Below, piece by piece: positions 50,201-61,600 of a stretch of 64,000 nucleotides of DNA (its first letter is position 1; each line of letters begins with the position of its first letter). The notes below the pieces were generated by a model. The model saw only the letters and a list, made by a program, of their open reading frames with translations, did no database searches and was not told where the DNA came from. The translations under genes and the position numbers were made by a program. The DNA comes from Himantopus leucocephalus. Taxonomy: Eukaryota > Chordata > Aves > Charadriiformes > Recurvirostridae. The stretch is from positions 94,268,371 to 94,332,370 of the forward strand of contig RSEF01000002.1 in NCBI GenBank assembly GCA_003993805.1, in the 5' to 3' direction.

Positions 50201-53200
50201 GTAAACATCAGGTGAACATCTTAACCAATTTAATAATTTCTCATTACCTAACAGGAAGGGTTCGATCTCCTTTCCGCCGATCCATCTCTCTCTGAGGAAC
50301 AGGATACCAACGAAAATTCAACTTCCAGTTGAATCCACCATAGGTCATGTCAGAACCTGCCATATATTCAAAGGTGTCATCGCTAATTACATCAATGATG
50401 GGACACACTACTGTTCTCCTAGAAAAACAAAAGAACCAAAACCTATTAGTTAAAGTGTCAAAAAAGGTTGGCTTTGTTTGGGGTTTTTTCATTTTGTTTT
50501 AACACATGCCATTTAATTTTCAAATGCCATCTCTTAACAACAGTACTCAAAGATTGTTACCATGAAACATATTCAAATTCTGTCTTGCTAATTGGAGTTA
50601 ATTCCTCCAAAGGAAAATGTGTTTTTCTGATGCAGTTTTGGCAATGCTAGCTCTTTTTTAAAATAGTATTTGCATTATTACCAGTAATAAATATTCATCC
50701 CTCTGCAGATGGAAAATTGATCACAGCTTTCTCAGTGCTACAGTGATTGTACAGAAAGTAAGAGCTTTCATTTCTAGTTAAGTGGTCAAAGTAACTCGCA
50801 TGTTTTGAAATTAAAACTTGCCATAAGCTCTGGGGAAGTATTCTTATATGCCCTCAGGACTAAGAAATGATCATCATTAATTAAGTATAACTACTGCGTC
50901 AAAGTCAAGAGAAAGAGGCTTCCTTGTCACTGTCCTGTCATTATTAAGGCATACACTCACAGAAAGTAATTCTAATCATCTTAAAGACACTTAAATAACC
51001 GTCCTCAAGCAGGCTTCCTCTCACAGAAAGCTCCGCAAAAAGATTCAACTATTGCAACTAAACTCAAAGGACTTACTTATTTGGGTCATTTGCACAAGTT
51101 GTAACAATTTACCTATTGTAGTCTCACAAGAATGTGTATAAACGATAACTTAAAGGTTAGTATTATGTCTTGGCACATTTCTGAACAAAGATTCTTTATT
51201 ACTTGCAGCTATTCCATCATGCAATGCTGTATTTTGTAGCTTTAAATTTTAAAAGTTATTTTTATCTATAACGATATGAACCAAACATAGACTTGTAACA
51301 CCATACTTAATATCTAGTCTATTTAATATGCTGGTTACTAACAGACTAGTATGCAACTACAGAGTTACTGCTCAGATGTATGAATGTTTTATAAATCAGA
51401 CTGTTCTCTCACTTGTGGTTTGTTTTGGGTTTTTTTTACTCTCAAAATAATTTCCACCACACTATCACAGATATGTGTTGTGACTTATTGACTTATGACA
51501 GAACACAAAGCTTTGTTACTGCAGTGTACATGAGCACGATTCCAGTAACTATTCTAACTTCGGAAAATACACCCCAGAAGACCAAGGCACAGCACAGAAT
51601 TCCACAATACAAATACTTTTTGAAATAAAGAAATCACAATGAGAACCTGAAAACAGTAAGCCTGACAGTTCTCGCTCAGTGTTGGTGTTACATTCTTCCT
51701 CAAGAATATCTTGCCAAATTCATGAAGGAATGGGCCATGCTGCAGATGGAAGAACTCAAATTCCACTACTCCTAACTCTATTCATGCTCAGATTTCCTGC
51801 TATTTAACACATTATCCTATGCATCCTAATATAAGCTTCATTTTAAACCAAGTTTTACTTTTTAAAGTTGTACTGAATTAGCCTTTTATCTTTACACAAA
51901 TGAGAAGTACATAATTTATCCAGCCCTTCAGAAAGTAGGTATTTGCTTGTAGGCTAGACTGTAATACTTGGAGCATTTCTTAATAACTGAAAAAACCAAC
52001 ATGGACCAATAGATGGATAATTACCTGTCAGCTTTGATCCTTGCCAGCAGAGGTTCAAGCCAGCCTACTGTACATTCACAATGAGCATCTAAGAAGGTGA
52101 TGACCTGGCCTTTAGAAGCAGCAGCCCCCTTTAATCTGGCTCTAATCAATCCAGAACGCTGTTCCATTCGGATCACGTGAACAGGTACTTTTAATTTTCT
52201 CACATAATTCTCCAGCGGTCTTTTCAAGAAATCTGCAAAGAATGTTCAAAACCACAGAAACTGTCAGTTACAGAGTTCAGCTATTTTTTTTTTTAATGAA
52301 GAGACTTGAATTAAGAGACACGTCCTCATTTCTTTTCTATCCTTTTCTTACTTTTTCAGCTAGTTTCCTCTGCTGCTTATTCTACACTTCACAATATGCC
52401 CTTCCACATCTCCATGTGTTTCACTTGCTAGAGCAGGAAGTTCCTCCTCCTCTTCATTTCTTCACGATGGGAAACACAAAAATGAAGAGACTGTAGAATG
52501 CTTACACAGAAGCCAGATGGGATAAGCAAGTTTTTATTATGGAGTAGATGTGACTCTTACTTTCAAAAACATACGCAGAAGTGTTCTTGGACATAACACT
52601 TCTCTACTAAGAAAATACAAAAAATTATCTGACTAGCTGAACATAATTAATTACCTCCTACAGGAATGTAACTTGCATATAATTTCTTTGCAAGCAGTTT
52701 AAAACATGATCAAATCCACTTTTCAATTGTGCTTTCTCTAGATTTTTCAGGCTAATATTTTTTCTATTAAATTATCACTATAACACCTAAAAACAACAAT
52801 AAAGACAAAATCAGCTATACATAAATGAGTATCTGTAACACTAACAAACCTCAGTTTAGCTGAGGAACAAATTATTCAAAATAGAACAGTCACAGCTGAC
52901 TACCATATGCCTAGACACTCAAAATTACTTGCATTACAAAGAGCTGCCAAATTAACAGATTTCCCATTGCCAGGCATAGTTTTTGTCCATCATGAAAAAT
53001 TAGACTATGATGGATGATGCCAAAAGGCAGAACAAAGAATTGAGGGAGAATTAAATTGACAATCACAGAAAGAGACTTTTGCAATAACTTGCAGATTTCA
53101 AATCCGTAAAAAAGGCAAAATAGTCTTATAATACAGCTACAAAATATATTAAATTATCCACTCAAAGCACATGGGAGTTGTACTACAACAGTGCAAAGCC

Positions 53201-56200
53201 TGCAAGTAGTATTTCGCGTAAGATAGTAAGTACCTCATACAAGAATAAGCATGACGCTGGAGGGGTGGGGAAAAAAAAAGCACGACATGAATTCTTAGTG
53301 GCTGTCTTGTAAATCTCAAGAGGCAGAGCTGACCTGAGGGTGATTACCATTCCTTACCACTGCTCCGGATGAATGAGTCCTAATTGCCTCCTCATTTTTT
53401 TCTGTGCATTGTTGGACTGTCACTAAAACCCACAGAAATAAGTTCTGACACATCTTGAAAGCTGAACTGTGCTACAAGAGCCTAAGAGTTTGACAGATCT
53501 TAAATATTTGTCTCCAGAGAAACTCAAAGCAAGTTAAGTCTTATTTTGCATATTAACAGAGACTCAAATGAATAGATGTTTATTACTACAAAGCAAGTGT
53601 ACATGTCTGAACAATTTGCAGCCCTTTTGGGGTAGAGCACAGAGATCATTTGGCTGACAGTCTGTAGCAAATATAACCTAATTTCTTTACAGTGTAGCTT
53701 TCCAAAGCCGCTAATTTAAAAGAACTAGTATCATGGTAATGTTTATAGTTTTAATGTATACGGCTTCCATGATATACACAAAGAGAATACAACACAGAAG
53801 CATTTCTCTCTATGCTAACCATCCCATAAGCAAGTCACACAAACCACACTCTGCACATTTCAAGTGTAGTGCTGATAAGCTTTTCAAGTAGTTTTAACCA
53901 CTTAAAGCTGAATGAATATTGGCTGTGACATTGGTCCTTGAATGCACAGTTACATTAACAGAATGGTAAAATTCTGCCAGGAGGAAGAAAGAGATTCAAG
54001 ATTTCAACAATACAACTGCAGGCAGTCAAGAACTAGCACAAACCAGAAAGTTACATTACAGAAAGTCCTGGTCAACATATTGCATATAATAATCTTAAGT
54101 CCAGCCTACATTTTCTCTGTAAAGTATTTCAAATTTCAATTTATCTTTTCAAGTACTTTTCCTTTTTTTTTTTTTCTCTAAGAAACAATCACACAGATCT
54201 GTGCAGTGTTTTCACTATGGAGGGAATAGGGTTAAGAACAGTCCCTCTACCATGTTTGACCATGTCCATAGAAATACTCTTATGAACTACGACGTTGTTG
54301 AAAACTTCAGAAGGGAATATTCCTAGTGACAAAACACTGTGCCAGACATTCAGTAACTGTGCCTTTAAAATATTACTGGAATTTCAGCAAAATAAGAAAA
54401 AAGGTAAAGCTTGATGTCTCATCCATACAAAGGCATGGAAAAATAATTTGGGCATCAAGATTTCTGGTGTTCCTCTGCTACCAGCAGTTAGGGTAAATGC
54501 TCAAATCTCAGCAGTGTATTTTCCATTCAGAGCACTGTCTCTGAGAGCAAGACACATCCCACACAGACCACTCCCTTAGTTCAAGTAGTAAGAGTCTAGA
54601 ATTTTGGACTGGTCATCTGTCCAGAAACAGCTAACAGTTTCTTGCAAGGCAAGACTTGCTTCTTAAAAAAAAAAAAAAAAGAGTATTTTCAAAGTATTGT
54701 AATGCATGCATTACATTTTGGTCTACAAGAAATGTCAGAATCAAGCTGTAGAGATGGATGATTTTCTATACAAACCTATTGGTCATATTTATACAAAATC
54801 CTATATTAAACACTCAAATTATAAGTTTTATGCATTATAGAGTCAGTTGTTTACAAGTGACCCAGGATGACAGCTGAATAAATTTTTAGCATTGCCACAT
54901 ACACTGCAAACAGAGAGGGAGGTTTTGATAATACTAAATAAAACCAAAACAAATACTTTTACTTGGGAACAATAATAACTCATGTATTTTCAGAGACATA
55001 GCTTTAGTTTCATTTAACTTTCTGATGGATATTTGTCAAACTTTTTCTGTATCAAAAGGGTGCATACATTTACCTAAGACTACGGACAGTTTAAAGAGCA
55101 TCTTCTCTGGCAGTACCAGAACTAAGAAAGCCAAAAAGCACATATGTTCAGTTCGAGTCAAGTAAGCACATAAGTTGAAAAATACTTTACCAGTTCTATT
55201 ACTGAGTCATTTATATGAATATAGATGAAAAATTAAATTTCAAACCGTTTTTTTAAATTAAAATACAATAAAACACAGATTTATCACACATAAGAATGCA
55301 AATATAATTTTAAGAGGTGTGAGTACTTTTACAAGACATTATTGGCAGGAATATAGTTTTGATCTGTATCTGTATAACTAACTTCTGTGAGTATATTCTG
55401 TCCTGATGAAATCTGCCTACCACGCTTGGCTATTCAGTGCTGACCTAGTTTTAAGTACTGACTAATCCCAATTTCTCCTGTTAATTTTTTTTTTTTAAAA
55501 CAGTTACTAAAGATTAATACTTAAAACATGCAATTCTGAACAGTAACGAGAGAACAATGGTACAGATATGTCTTGTTTCCCCAAAGCTTTTCTTTTCAGT
55601 GCAAATAAGTGCGCGATATTATGCAAAATCATTCTTTTAAGAGCATGACACTAGCAGGTACAAAGTGTGCTTCAGGCAGACTGAATGCTTACTTTATTCC
55701 AATTAAATTGACTCTGATGCTAGAATTCAAAATACACTACTCAAGCGGAACATTTTCTTTTTCTGGAAAAGTCTGCTGTTTTAGTTCAACACAAACAGAA
55801 TGCTTAAGTAGCATATGCTAAACCCTTCAAATTTTCAGGCATCATACCCTTTCATTTTGTTTAATGTAAAAGCATCCTTGCTGGAACCATAACAAGTTTT
55901 TGGAAAACAAAACACAAAAAAATCTTTCAGTAATTGTTGAAAATAACTACAAATAAAAGATGCCTGAGTAATCTGAAATGAAGATCACAGATTTCAAAAC
56001 CAAATATTGGAACAGGTTCAATAACAAGACCAAAAAAAGCCTGAAGTGCTATATCTTTCAGCCTGGAGTTAAGTTACCTTGTTTTTATTACCTAACTCAA
56101 ACCCAGAAACAGAAAAATTATCTAGAGAAAGCCACATGCTTTAACTGGACTATAGTGACTTCATAATGAGGATGTGGCTATTGCTGTTAAAATTGATTTT

Positions 56201-58622
56201 TTTAAAAAACAGAAATTGAAGAGGCAAAACATAAGCAACAGTATGTCTACATTATTTCAATATTAGCTTGCTCTATTTCTAGGACAGACTGAAAGCTGAC
56301 CTGTCACAACTAATCATTAGTACTGATTTGAATTAGTTCCAAGGACTGTTTCGACAAATGAAACAGAGCCGACTTGCAATAAACTTTGTTTTCCTGGCAA
56401 GAGTCTGTGCACAAAAGCTAACTAACCAAAACAAATGTATTATCTCTGTTCCATTAAGGAAGCATATACCTGTACAATAACCTAGTACAGGCACTCAGAC
56501 TCCAAATATCAGCATCTGTGTTACAAAGGATTGTTCCCTGGGAACAACACCAAGAGAGGTGAGCAGTTTCACATGCCTCAGAACCAAAAAAAAAAAAAAT
56601 AAATCTGAAATTTGTATATAAAGGTTGAAAAACTACAAGAAGTTGTGGAGGGTAATTACAAATCTCCCATGAGCGAAGACAGTGAAAACTTGATGTTGTG
56701 CCTTTCTGAAAGCAAAAGTTAAATCACACCTCTCATCTAAACTGGAACATATTTACGTGGTAGCCTTGCCCTTTGCATAGGCATTCCTCCTGCGCTGCCA
56801 GTACATAATTGTATTTAAGGCCTCTGTCCCTTCTTCCAAATTGCACTGAAATTGGCTGAAGCAGTTAAAGTTAGTATCAGGTAAGAAAGCAAAAGCAAGC
56901 AAGGGTGCCCGAGAGAAAAGGAACACAGACTGATAGAAGTGCAAACATAACCTGAGTGCAGGAGCTACGCTTAGGAAAACCTGATGGACAGAGCTCAGTT
57001 AGCTGACATAATCTTTCTTTAGTCTACTCAGCTACTCCACAACCAGCTGTACTCTATACCTACATAGTTTGGAATAAGTCAGTTAATATGCTAAGACATC
57101 ATACACACATGCAACCTGAAGAAGAAACTCATTATACTTTTAACATGTTTGATATGAAGTGCAAAAATCCACTCCTAAAGTTCTTCAGCTACAAAAACGC
57201 TTGTTAAGCATTGTAATGGTTACTATCATTAAACCTCATGTTAACCATTGTAATCTGTGCATCATAATGCCACTTAGACCATATGATCTGAAATCCAGTG
57301 TCTGTCTTCATACATAGATCTTGTTCGAACAGATCTTGTTGTTTGGACAACAGTCACCCATTTTACGCCGAAGTTGGAATTAGCATAAGCAGCAGAATAT
57401 GGATTTTGCATCACTGGAATCAGAAGCATCAGGCAAAGGTGTCAGCATGCTGGGTATAAAACCCTTCTGTGACTAAAGCATGGGAATTCCGGCTCATACA
57501 GATAACAGCCTCCAACTGGTGGCTGCCAGGACTTTTTTTCTAGTGGCCTACTAGCTATTAGTCCTAGTGGAAAACTCTCAGTGTAGAAATACAGAAAAAA
57601 GTGTGATTCAATATAAAAATATAGCAATGTTTTAGATTAAAAAAAAACATCATACCCTCTCATATCCATTTACGAACACAAGAAAAAAATATCCCTCAAG
57701 TTACACTTTATACCCATACCACTGAGGAAGATTAAGCAAGGAATAAGCCAATATCAAGTACTAACCAAAATGAAATATCAATTACTGTCTAGATTATTAT
57801 TTTTATTTTTACTATACTATAGTGTAATTTACAAAAAATATGGGAAGATTAAAATCTAAATAAATTTATTTTATTTTAGGAAAAAAAAAAGCAGCTTAAG
57901 TTTTGTCTATTAATTTCATTACACAGGGAAAGTTTAATTCTGTAGCATGGAGTTTTCACCTAGAGCACTAGTTATTAAAAAGTGGAATCTCTTATAGCAG
58001 AGACACTGAATTTCAACTTCCCAGGAATTGAATAATCAAAATTAATCCCTCTGAGCACCAAGTTTCATGGTGGTACTGATAGTAAATTTGGATGTGTGTG
58101 AGGAACAGAGTTGCCTATGCTATTATTCATCGGGTGATTCAAGTATTAAATGCCCTCAAGCTTTAGGAATGTGTTAAAACTCTGAACATAAAACATGAAA
58201 CTAATCTCATGTAATGGGATAAATCCACTAGCAAACACAAACTCTACACTGTCAATAGAAAAGTAAACAGACAGATAAACTCATGCTAGTTTTCAGTGGA
58301 GAATGACCCACCTGTATTACAAAATGGGCATTGCTCACTCTGCTTCCCCTGCCCCAGCTACTGTGTTTTGCTGAGGAGAGCTAAGCCTGCAGAATGTCAG
58401 TCTCAATTTCTGAAGCACAAAGAGAAGCAAGCTAAGGCACTGACGTTATCGTTACCTCTTTCACTGGCATCATCGACGAGGACGATTTCTTCCAGCATGT
58501 GTCGTGGTGACCGGTTTATCACACTATGAACAGTTCGTAGAAGCGTGCTCCAAGCCTCATTGTGAAAAACAATGACAACGCTTGTCGTGGGAAGGTTGTC
58601 TGCGTACACCTTCGTTTTACAC
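35149..58622 (-). CDS. GALNT1: GALNT1, polypeptide N-acetylgalactosaminyltransferase 1 (partial, 9 coding exons, 5' end missing)
   Basis: This Golgi type II membrane enzyme starts mucin-type O-glycosylation by moving GalNAc from UDP-GalNAc to Ser/Thr (established family knowledge). Seen here: nine exons joined in frame, 1366 nt, giving one base that completes residue 105, then residues 106-559 and TGA. The numbering assumes the known 559-aa length, and the motifs then fall on the family positions: DAH at 209-211 (Mn-binding DxH), WGGE at 316-319, His344, and Cys at 106, 330, 339, 408, 442, 459, 482, 497, 523 and 540, all positions of known disulfides. A three-repeat ricin-type lectin domain follows (about 429-551). 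The C terminus NVTLPEIF, with an N-glycosylation sequon at 552, favours GALNT1 over its close paralogue GALNT13. Exons for residues 1-105 are outside the window. No frameshift or premature stop is seen. Confidence 0.96.
35296..37814 (-). other. GALNT1: GALNT1 last intron, 2.5 kb
   Basis: A phase 0 intron with the consensus donor GTAAGT and acceptor TTTTCAAG. It contains a tandem 2 x 18-bp repeat (37243-37278) and several A-runs near 36060, 36270 and 36930. No mobile element is recognised. Confidence 0.93.
37243..37278. repeat. Tandem duplication, 2 x 18 bp
   Basis: The 18-bp unit GAACTTCATAATAAATTT occurs twice head to tail with no mismatch, followed by a partial third start (GAAC). It lies inside the last intron of GALNT1. 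Confidence 0.9.
37815..37949 (-). CDS. GALNT1: GALNT1 coding exon, residues 467-511 (lectin beta repeat)
   Basis: This 135-bp, phase 0-0 exon has acceptor TCTGTCTAG and donor GTAAGT. It encodes the second (beta) lectin repeat: [10 protein letters not shown] with Cys482, TMLKCHH with Cys497, and the QxW signature as Gln504-Leu-Trp506 in NQLWEYDPV. No irregularity is seen. Confidence 0.96.
37950..38698 (-). other. GALNT1: GALNT1 intron, 749 bp
   Basis: A phase 0 intron with GTGACT donor and TCTGTCTAG acceptor. It is the shortest intron in the window, with no embedded feature recognised. Confidence 0.93.
38699..38797 (-). CDS. GALNT1: GALNT1 coding exon, residues 434-466 (lectin alpha repeat)
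   Basis: This 99-bp, phase 0-0 exon has acceptor CACTCCCAG and donor GTGACT. It encodes the first (alpha) ricin-B-like repeat: NQCLD with Cys442, then [14 protein letters not shown] with Cys459, a known disulfide pair. The repeat's QxW signature is degenerate: it reads Q-V-F across the next splice junction. Confidence 0.96.
38798..39773 (-). other. GALNT1: GALNT1 intron, 976 bp
   Basis: A phase 0 intron with GTAAAA donor and CACTCCCAG acceptor. Open frames inside it are short and unsupported. Confidence 0.93.
39774..39913 (-). CDS. GALNT1: GALNT1 coding exon, residues 387-433 (end of catalytic domain)
   Basis: This 140-bp exon has acceptor TTTCTACAG and donor GTAAAA, phase 0. It completes Gly387 and runs through [36 protein letters not shown] and RHYFSLGE. 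Cys408 pairs with Cys330 in the family. The exon closes the catalytic domain and enters the linker to the lectin domain. The preceding intron is the longest complete one in the window (7.6 kb). Confidence 0.96.
41209..41249. repeat. T15/A25 homopolymer pair ending at a single N
   Basis: A run of 15 T (41209-41223) is followed directly by 25 A (41224-41248) and one N (41249). It is a self-complementary low-complexity stretch where the assembler evidently stopped; the true sequence is uncertain. Confidence 0.85.
42843..43172 (-). mobile_element. CR1 LINE fragment in GALNT1 intron, same orientation as the gene, with gap
   Basis: The left end (42843-42881) is the reverse complement of the CR1 3' terminus. 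The right end, on the minus strand, encodes an ORF2 reverse-transcriptase part with [16 protein letters not shown] and TSGVPQGS. These two parts are normally well separated in CR1, so most of the body lies in, or was lost at, the 100-N gap between them. The outer limit near 43172 is approximate. Confidence 0.9.
42882..42981. other. Assembly gap, 100 N
   Basis: Exactly 100 N, inside a CR1 element. True length unknown; judged from the flanking CR1 parts, more than 100 bp of element should be missing unless there is an internal deletion. Confidence 0.98.
45995..45995. other. Single-N assembly position
   Basis: One N in a GALNT1 intron. Unlike the four duplicated junctions, I see no repeated flank here, so it may be an ambiguous base or a small-gap mark. 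Confidence 0.8.
47527..47707 (-). CDS. GALNT1: GALNT1 coding exon, residues 327-386 (metal-binding His344, catalytic loop)
   Basis: This 181-bp exon follows acceptor CACTTTCAG and ends at the strong donor GTGAGC, phase 1. It encodes [20 protein letters not shown] with Cys330, Cys339 and the third Mn ligand His344, then the mobile loop region ATPYTFPGG and the [16 protein letters not shown] segment typical of the family. Confidence 0.96.
47708..48674 (-). other. GALNT1: GALNT1 intron, 967 bp
   Basis: A phase 0 intron with GTAGGT donor and CACTTTCAG acceptor. Nothing else is recognised in it. Confidence 0.93.
48675..48792 (-). CDS. GALNT1: GALNT1 coding exon, residues 288-326 (Gal/GalNAc-T motif)
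   Basis: This 118-bp exon has acceptor CTTTCCAG and donor GTAGGT. One base completes Arg287, then 39 full codons end in phase 0. It encodes [16 protein letters not shown] and the core of the Gal/GalNAc-transferase motif, [15 protein letters not shown]. Trp316 and Glu319 sit in the UDP-GalNAc/acceptor site in known family structures. Confidence 0.96.
48793..50247 (-). other. GALNT1: GALNT1 intron, 1.5 kb
   Basis: A phase 2 intron with GTAATG donor and CTTTCCAG acceptor. It contains a short G-run cluster on the plus strand (49560-49583). Near 49925-49985 a short A-rich unit (AAGATAAAAATAAG) occurs twice. Confidence 0.93.
50248..50418 (-). CDS. GALNT1: GALNT1 coding exon, residues 230-286
   Basis: This 171-bp exon follows acceptor TTTTCTAG and ends at donor GTAATG in phase 2. 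It encodes the stretch from [18 protein letters not shown] through [12 protein letters not shown] to [10 protein letters not shown], the conserved linker between catalytic subdomains A and B. The codon for Arg230 is completed by its first base, and Arg287 is split across its end. Confidence 0.96.
50419..52024 (-). other. GALNT1: GALNT1 intron, 1.6 kb
   Basis: A phase 2 intron with GTAATT donor and TTTTCTAG acceptor. No repeat or RNA gene is recognised in it. Confidence 0.93.
52025..52232 (-). CDS. GALNT1: GALNT1 coding exon, residues 161-229 (catalytic DxH)
   Basis: This 208-bp exon has acceptor CTTTGCAG and donor GTAATT. It begins with AT, completing Asp161 with the G of the previous exon, and ends with AG of Arg230. 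It carries [13 protein letters not shown] and [10 protein letters not shown]; Asp209 and His211 are the DxH pair that coordinates Mn2+ and the UDP diphosphate in GalNAc-transferases. The GT1 motif (about 115-225) is completed here. Confidence 0.96.
52233..58455 (-). other. GALNT1: GALNT1 intron, 6.2 kb
   Basis: This intron lies between the exons for residues 106-160 and 161-229 (phase 1). It is AT-rich, with short poly-A/T runs. I recognise no CR1, LTR or RNA gene in it. An open frame at 56753-56944 on the minus strand has no family I can name. Confidence 0.9.
58456..58622 (-). CDS. GALNT1: GALNT1 coding exon, residues 106-160 (start of catalytic domain A)
   Basis: This 167-bp exon begins after a good acceptor (pyrimidine-rich tract ending TTTACAG) and ends at a GTAACG donor, leaving phase 1. 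It encodes Cys106, which pairs with Cys339 in the family, then the first beta strand and nucleotide-sugar-binding segment with [20 protein letters not shown] and the VLVDDASER motif. VDD is the conserved UDP-binding acidic region (D156 in this numbering). The first base is the third base of codon 105, so the preceding exon must end in phase 2. That exon is not between 58623 and 64000. Confidence 0.95.
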
Positions 58623-61600
58623 CTGTAAACAAATAAAAGGCATATATTTGTAAAGGTCAAGCCTTCAGCTAGAACTGCAATTTTGAGGTTTATTTCTGAG
58701 TATCAATACTAATGTTCACGATATATCTATTTGTATGCAAAATATGACAAAGGAGCAAATGGTGCACAGATTTATATTTTTACCTAAAAACCACCCTGAC
58801 TTTTATGTCTACATCCATGTATTCCATCCTTCCACTAAGGAGAACCTCAACCGAATAAGCAATTCTAGAAATGAAAGAGACATCTATACTGCTAACACAC
58901 AGAGATGATAACAGATTATTTAATTCCACCACCCCTGTTTTGTGGAGTCGCATGTCCAGAATACACTAATCCAAGCACCTAATTTAGGCCTGCATTCCCT
59001 CCGAGGGCAAGGGGGAAACCCTAGTGCTGTAGTGGGGTCAGTGAGGGAAGGGAGACACACATGCAAGATACGAAATGGCAAAATTGAACTAGGAAGCAAA
59101 TGCAATAAAAAGCATATATAGAACAAACCCAAATAACAACTAAAAGACGTAAAGAATTCTGGACACGATGTTTGGAAAAAGGAAAGTCTACATGTATGCT
59201 ATGTATAATACTGGTGAGTTAAGTGTATTTAACAATTTAATGTGTTTATATTACACAAAGAAGGTGGGTTTTTTTTCTCCTGATTGTATACATCTTGAAA
59301 GTGCTATAAAGGTTCATCAAATTGAAAGATAATTATATTCACATTCAAAAGTTAGCATGGGAGACCACAGGTTTAGCTCTAACAGCATAAATAGGACATT
59401 TATGCAGAATATGACATACACTCCAAGTAACCCCACACGCAGCCAACATTTTACGCTCTGCAATACTATTTTAAAACAAGTGATATTTTCAGTATCTCCT
59501 AGAAAAACCAATATGCCATACATAAAGTACTCTTAACAATTTTGAAAATACAATTCCGCTCTAAAAAATAACCATACAAATGTAAGTGTTCTCTGCACAG
59601 ATCTGTTCCTTCTGCATATTCAAAATCACACACAGAAACTTATGTAAGATTTGATGGTACTAAATCCTTTAAGAATCAAAGCTAAAGAGATACATGCAGG
59701 TCTCAAACACAAGGAAAACACTGAAGCAGAAAAAGAAATATATTCAATAGAACTTCATTCCAACAAAAAAAGCTTTTATTAGATCCCAAAGTATTGAGTC
59801 AATTCACTCTAATGTAACCTGATCTAAATGCTATTAAAATATGCTAACAAATATTTGTGACTATCACACTAACAGCAGTGGCCCTGTCTGAGGGCTTGAG
59901 AAGTATGTCATGTGTATTCTCTACCCTAAACGTATAAGAACAATACTGAAGGAACAACCTCCCCATACAGGATCATGGTGTCAGCATCTATCCCCACCCT
60001 TTTTTCCCCTTTGGAAAAATTGGTGACACCAGTTACGTCAGCCAAAACTGAGCTCACAGCATGGATATTTTATTTGCTGGATAACTTGGTTAGCCAGAGC
60101 TCTTCTACACGAGAGCAGCTCTCGTAACACAAAGGCATTTTATCTCTGAGGTGGTGACAAAAGCCTAATGTGCACCAAGATCCCAGAAAAGAACAGTAAG
60201 TCCAGGTACAATGGAAGAAATATCTGGAAGAGCTTCTGTGGAATCATGTTTCATCTCTGAGAACTGAAGCAGTAGGATCAGGCACTATCTATCTCCAATA
60301 TTATACTTACTTATTATACAGTTATGCTCAAATTAAGTTTATTCACCAAACTGAAGTGAACATTGTAAAATCTTTAGGGAAAACAGCCATATATCCTTAT
60401 GTTTTCTGATTTAATTTCACATATAAAAAAACTTGCAAAGCATGCCAACTGATAAAGTTATTTCTGTGGCATCACTTGAAAAATAAAATAGTTTTTCACA
60501 AAAATGCTACTAATTTCAGATGAAAAAATCTATTCACGAGGAATATCTTACTGGGGCAGCCACAGGATCTACTATTGTAACGTGAAATCCCTCATCGAGA
60601 GCCTTGCCTTTTTATGGTTTTACAGAAGATTTTATTTTGCTGAGCTAAAAATCAATGAATTGGTATAATAAAAGCCAGCCAAGTGATCAGGGACTACCAT
60701 ATTTATAAACCATTACGCTGTCCAAAGTATAAATATATCAAGACATTCAAGATCCATCCTTGAAGGGGAACTTCTTAGCGCTAAGACGAAGGCATACAGG
60801 ATTTTTTTTGGGACAACCCCCACCTCCAAGGCATTCCCACTTCTCTGTCCTGCAGGTGGTGAACATCCTCCTTTCCATAATGAGACCTGCCTATTCTCAC
60901 CCCCAGAGATCAATCCTTTCTGGGATAACAATTTAAAAGCAACCTAGGCTGGCTTGCTTACCAATATGTAAAAGGCTGCCATGCGTAACACAGGGGTGTT
61001 TCACAACAAAACTGGCTTGCACATCTTTGAATGCTATTCTTAATAAAGTGTTTGTTGTAAAGTTATTCTGGAAAGATTCATTGATGCAGACAGGATAAAG
61101 GAAAGAATTAGTAGTACGATATCAGAATTTAATACTCTTTTCACCTTTTTCTATATACTTTTTTAGCTATATTTGTACATATTTTTGTGAATATATACAA
61201 ATAAATCCCCCTGTTTTTAATTTTGAAAACACCAACATACACTTCTTCCCCCCCCGGAACATATTACTGCAGAACATAAGACAAATAAAATAGAACAATT
61301 GACACCTGTGATTAGAGCATTAGCTTTCTATGTAAAGCTCATGTTTTATCCTTACTAACAAACATTTAAATTAAGAATCCTTTTTGTCCTTCTTTTTAAA
61401 AGAAATTACCCGAGAAAGGGATTACTATAGAATTTAAAATAAAGCATTAGTTTCAACCAGGAATTATGCAACATTAGTAGCAGAATAACCATGAGGGGAA
61501 TGACACATAGGGTATGAATTAAGAACAATTTGAATTTTAATTCACTACTAATACATTATGTTCCTTTTGTTGGATCATGCCTCAAACAGTTTTAAAATTG

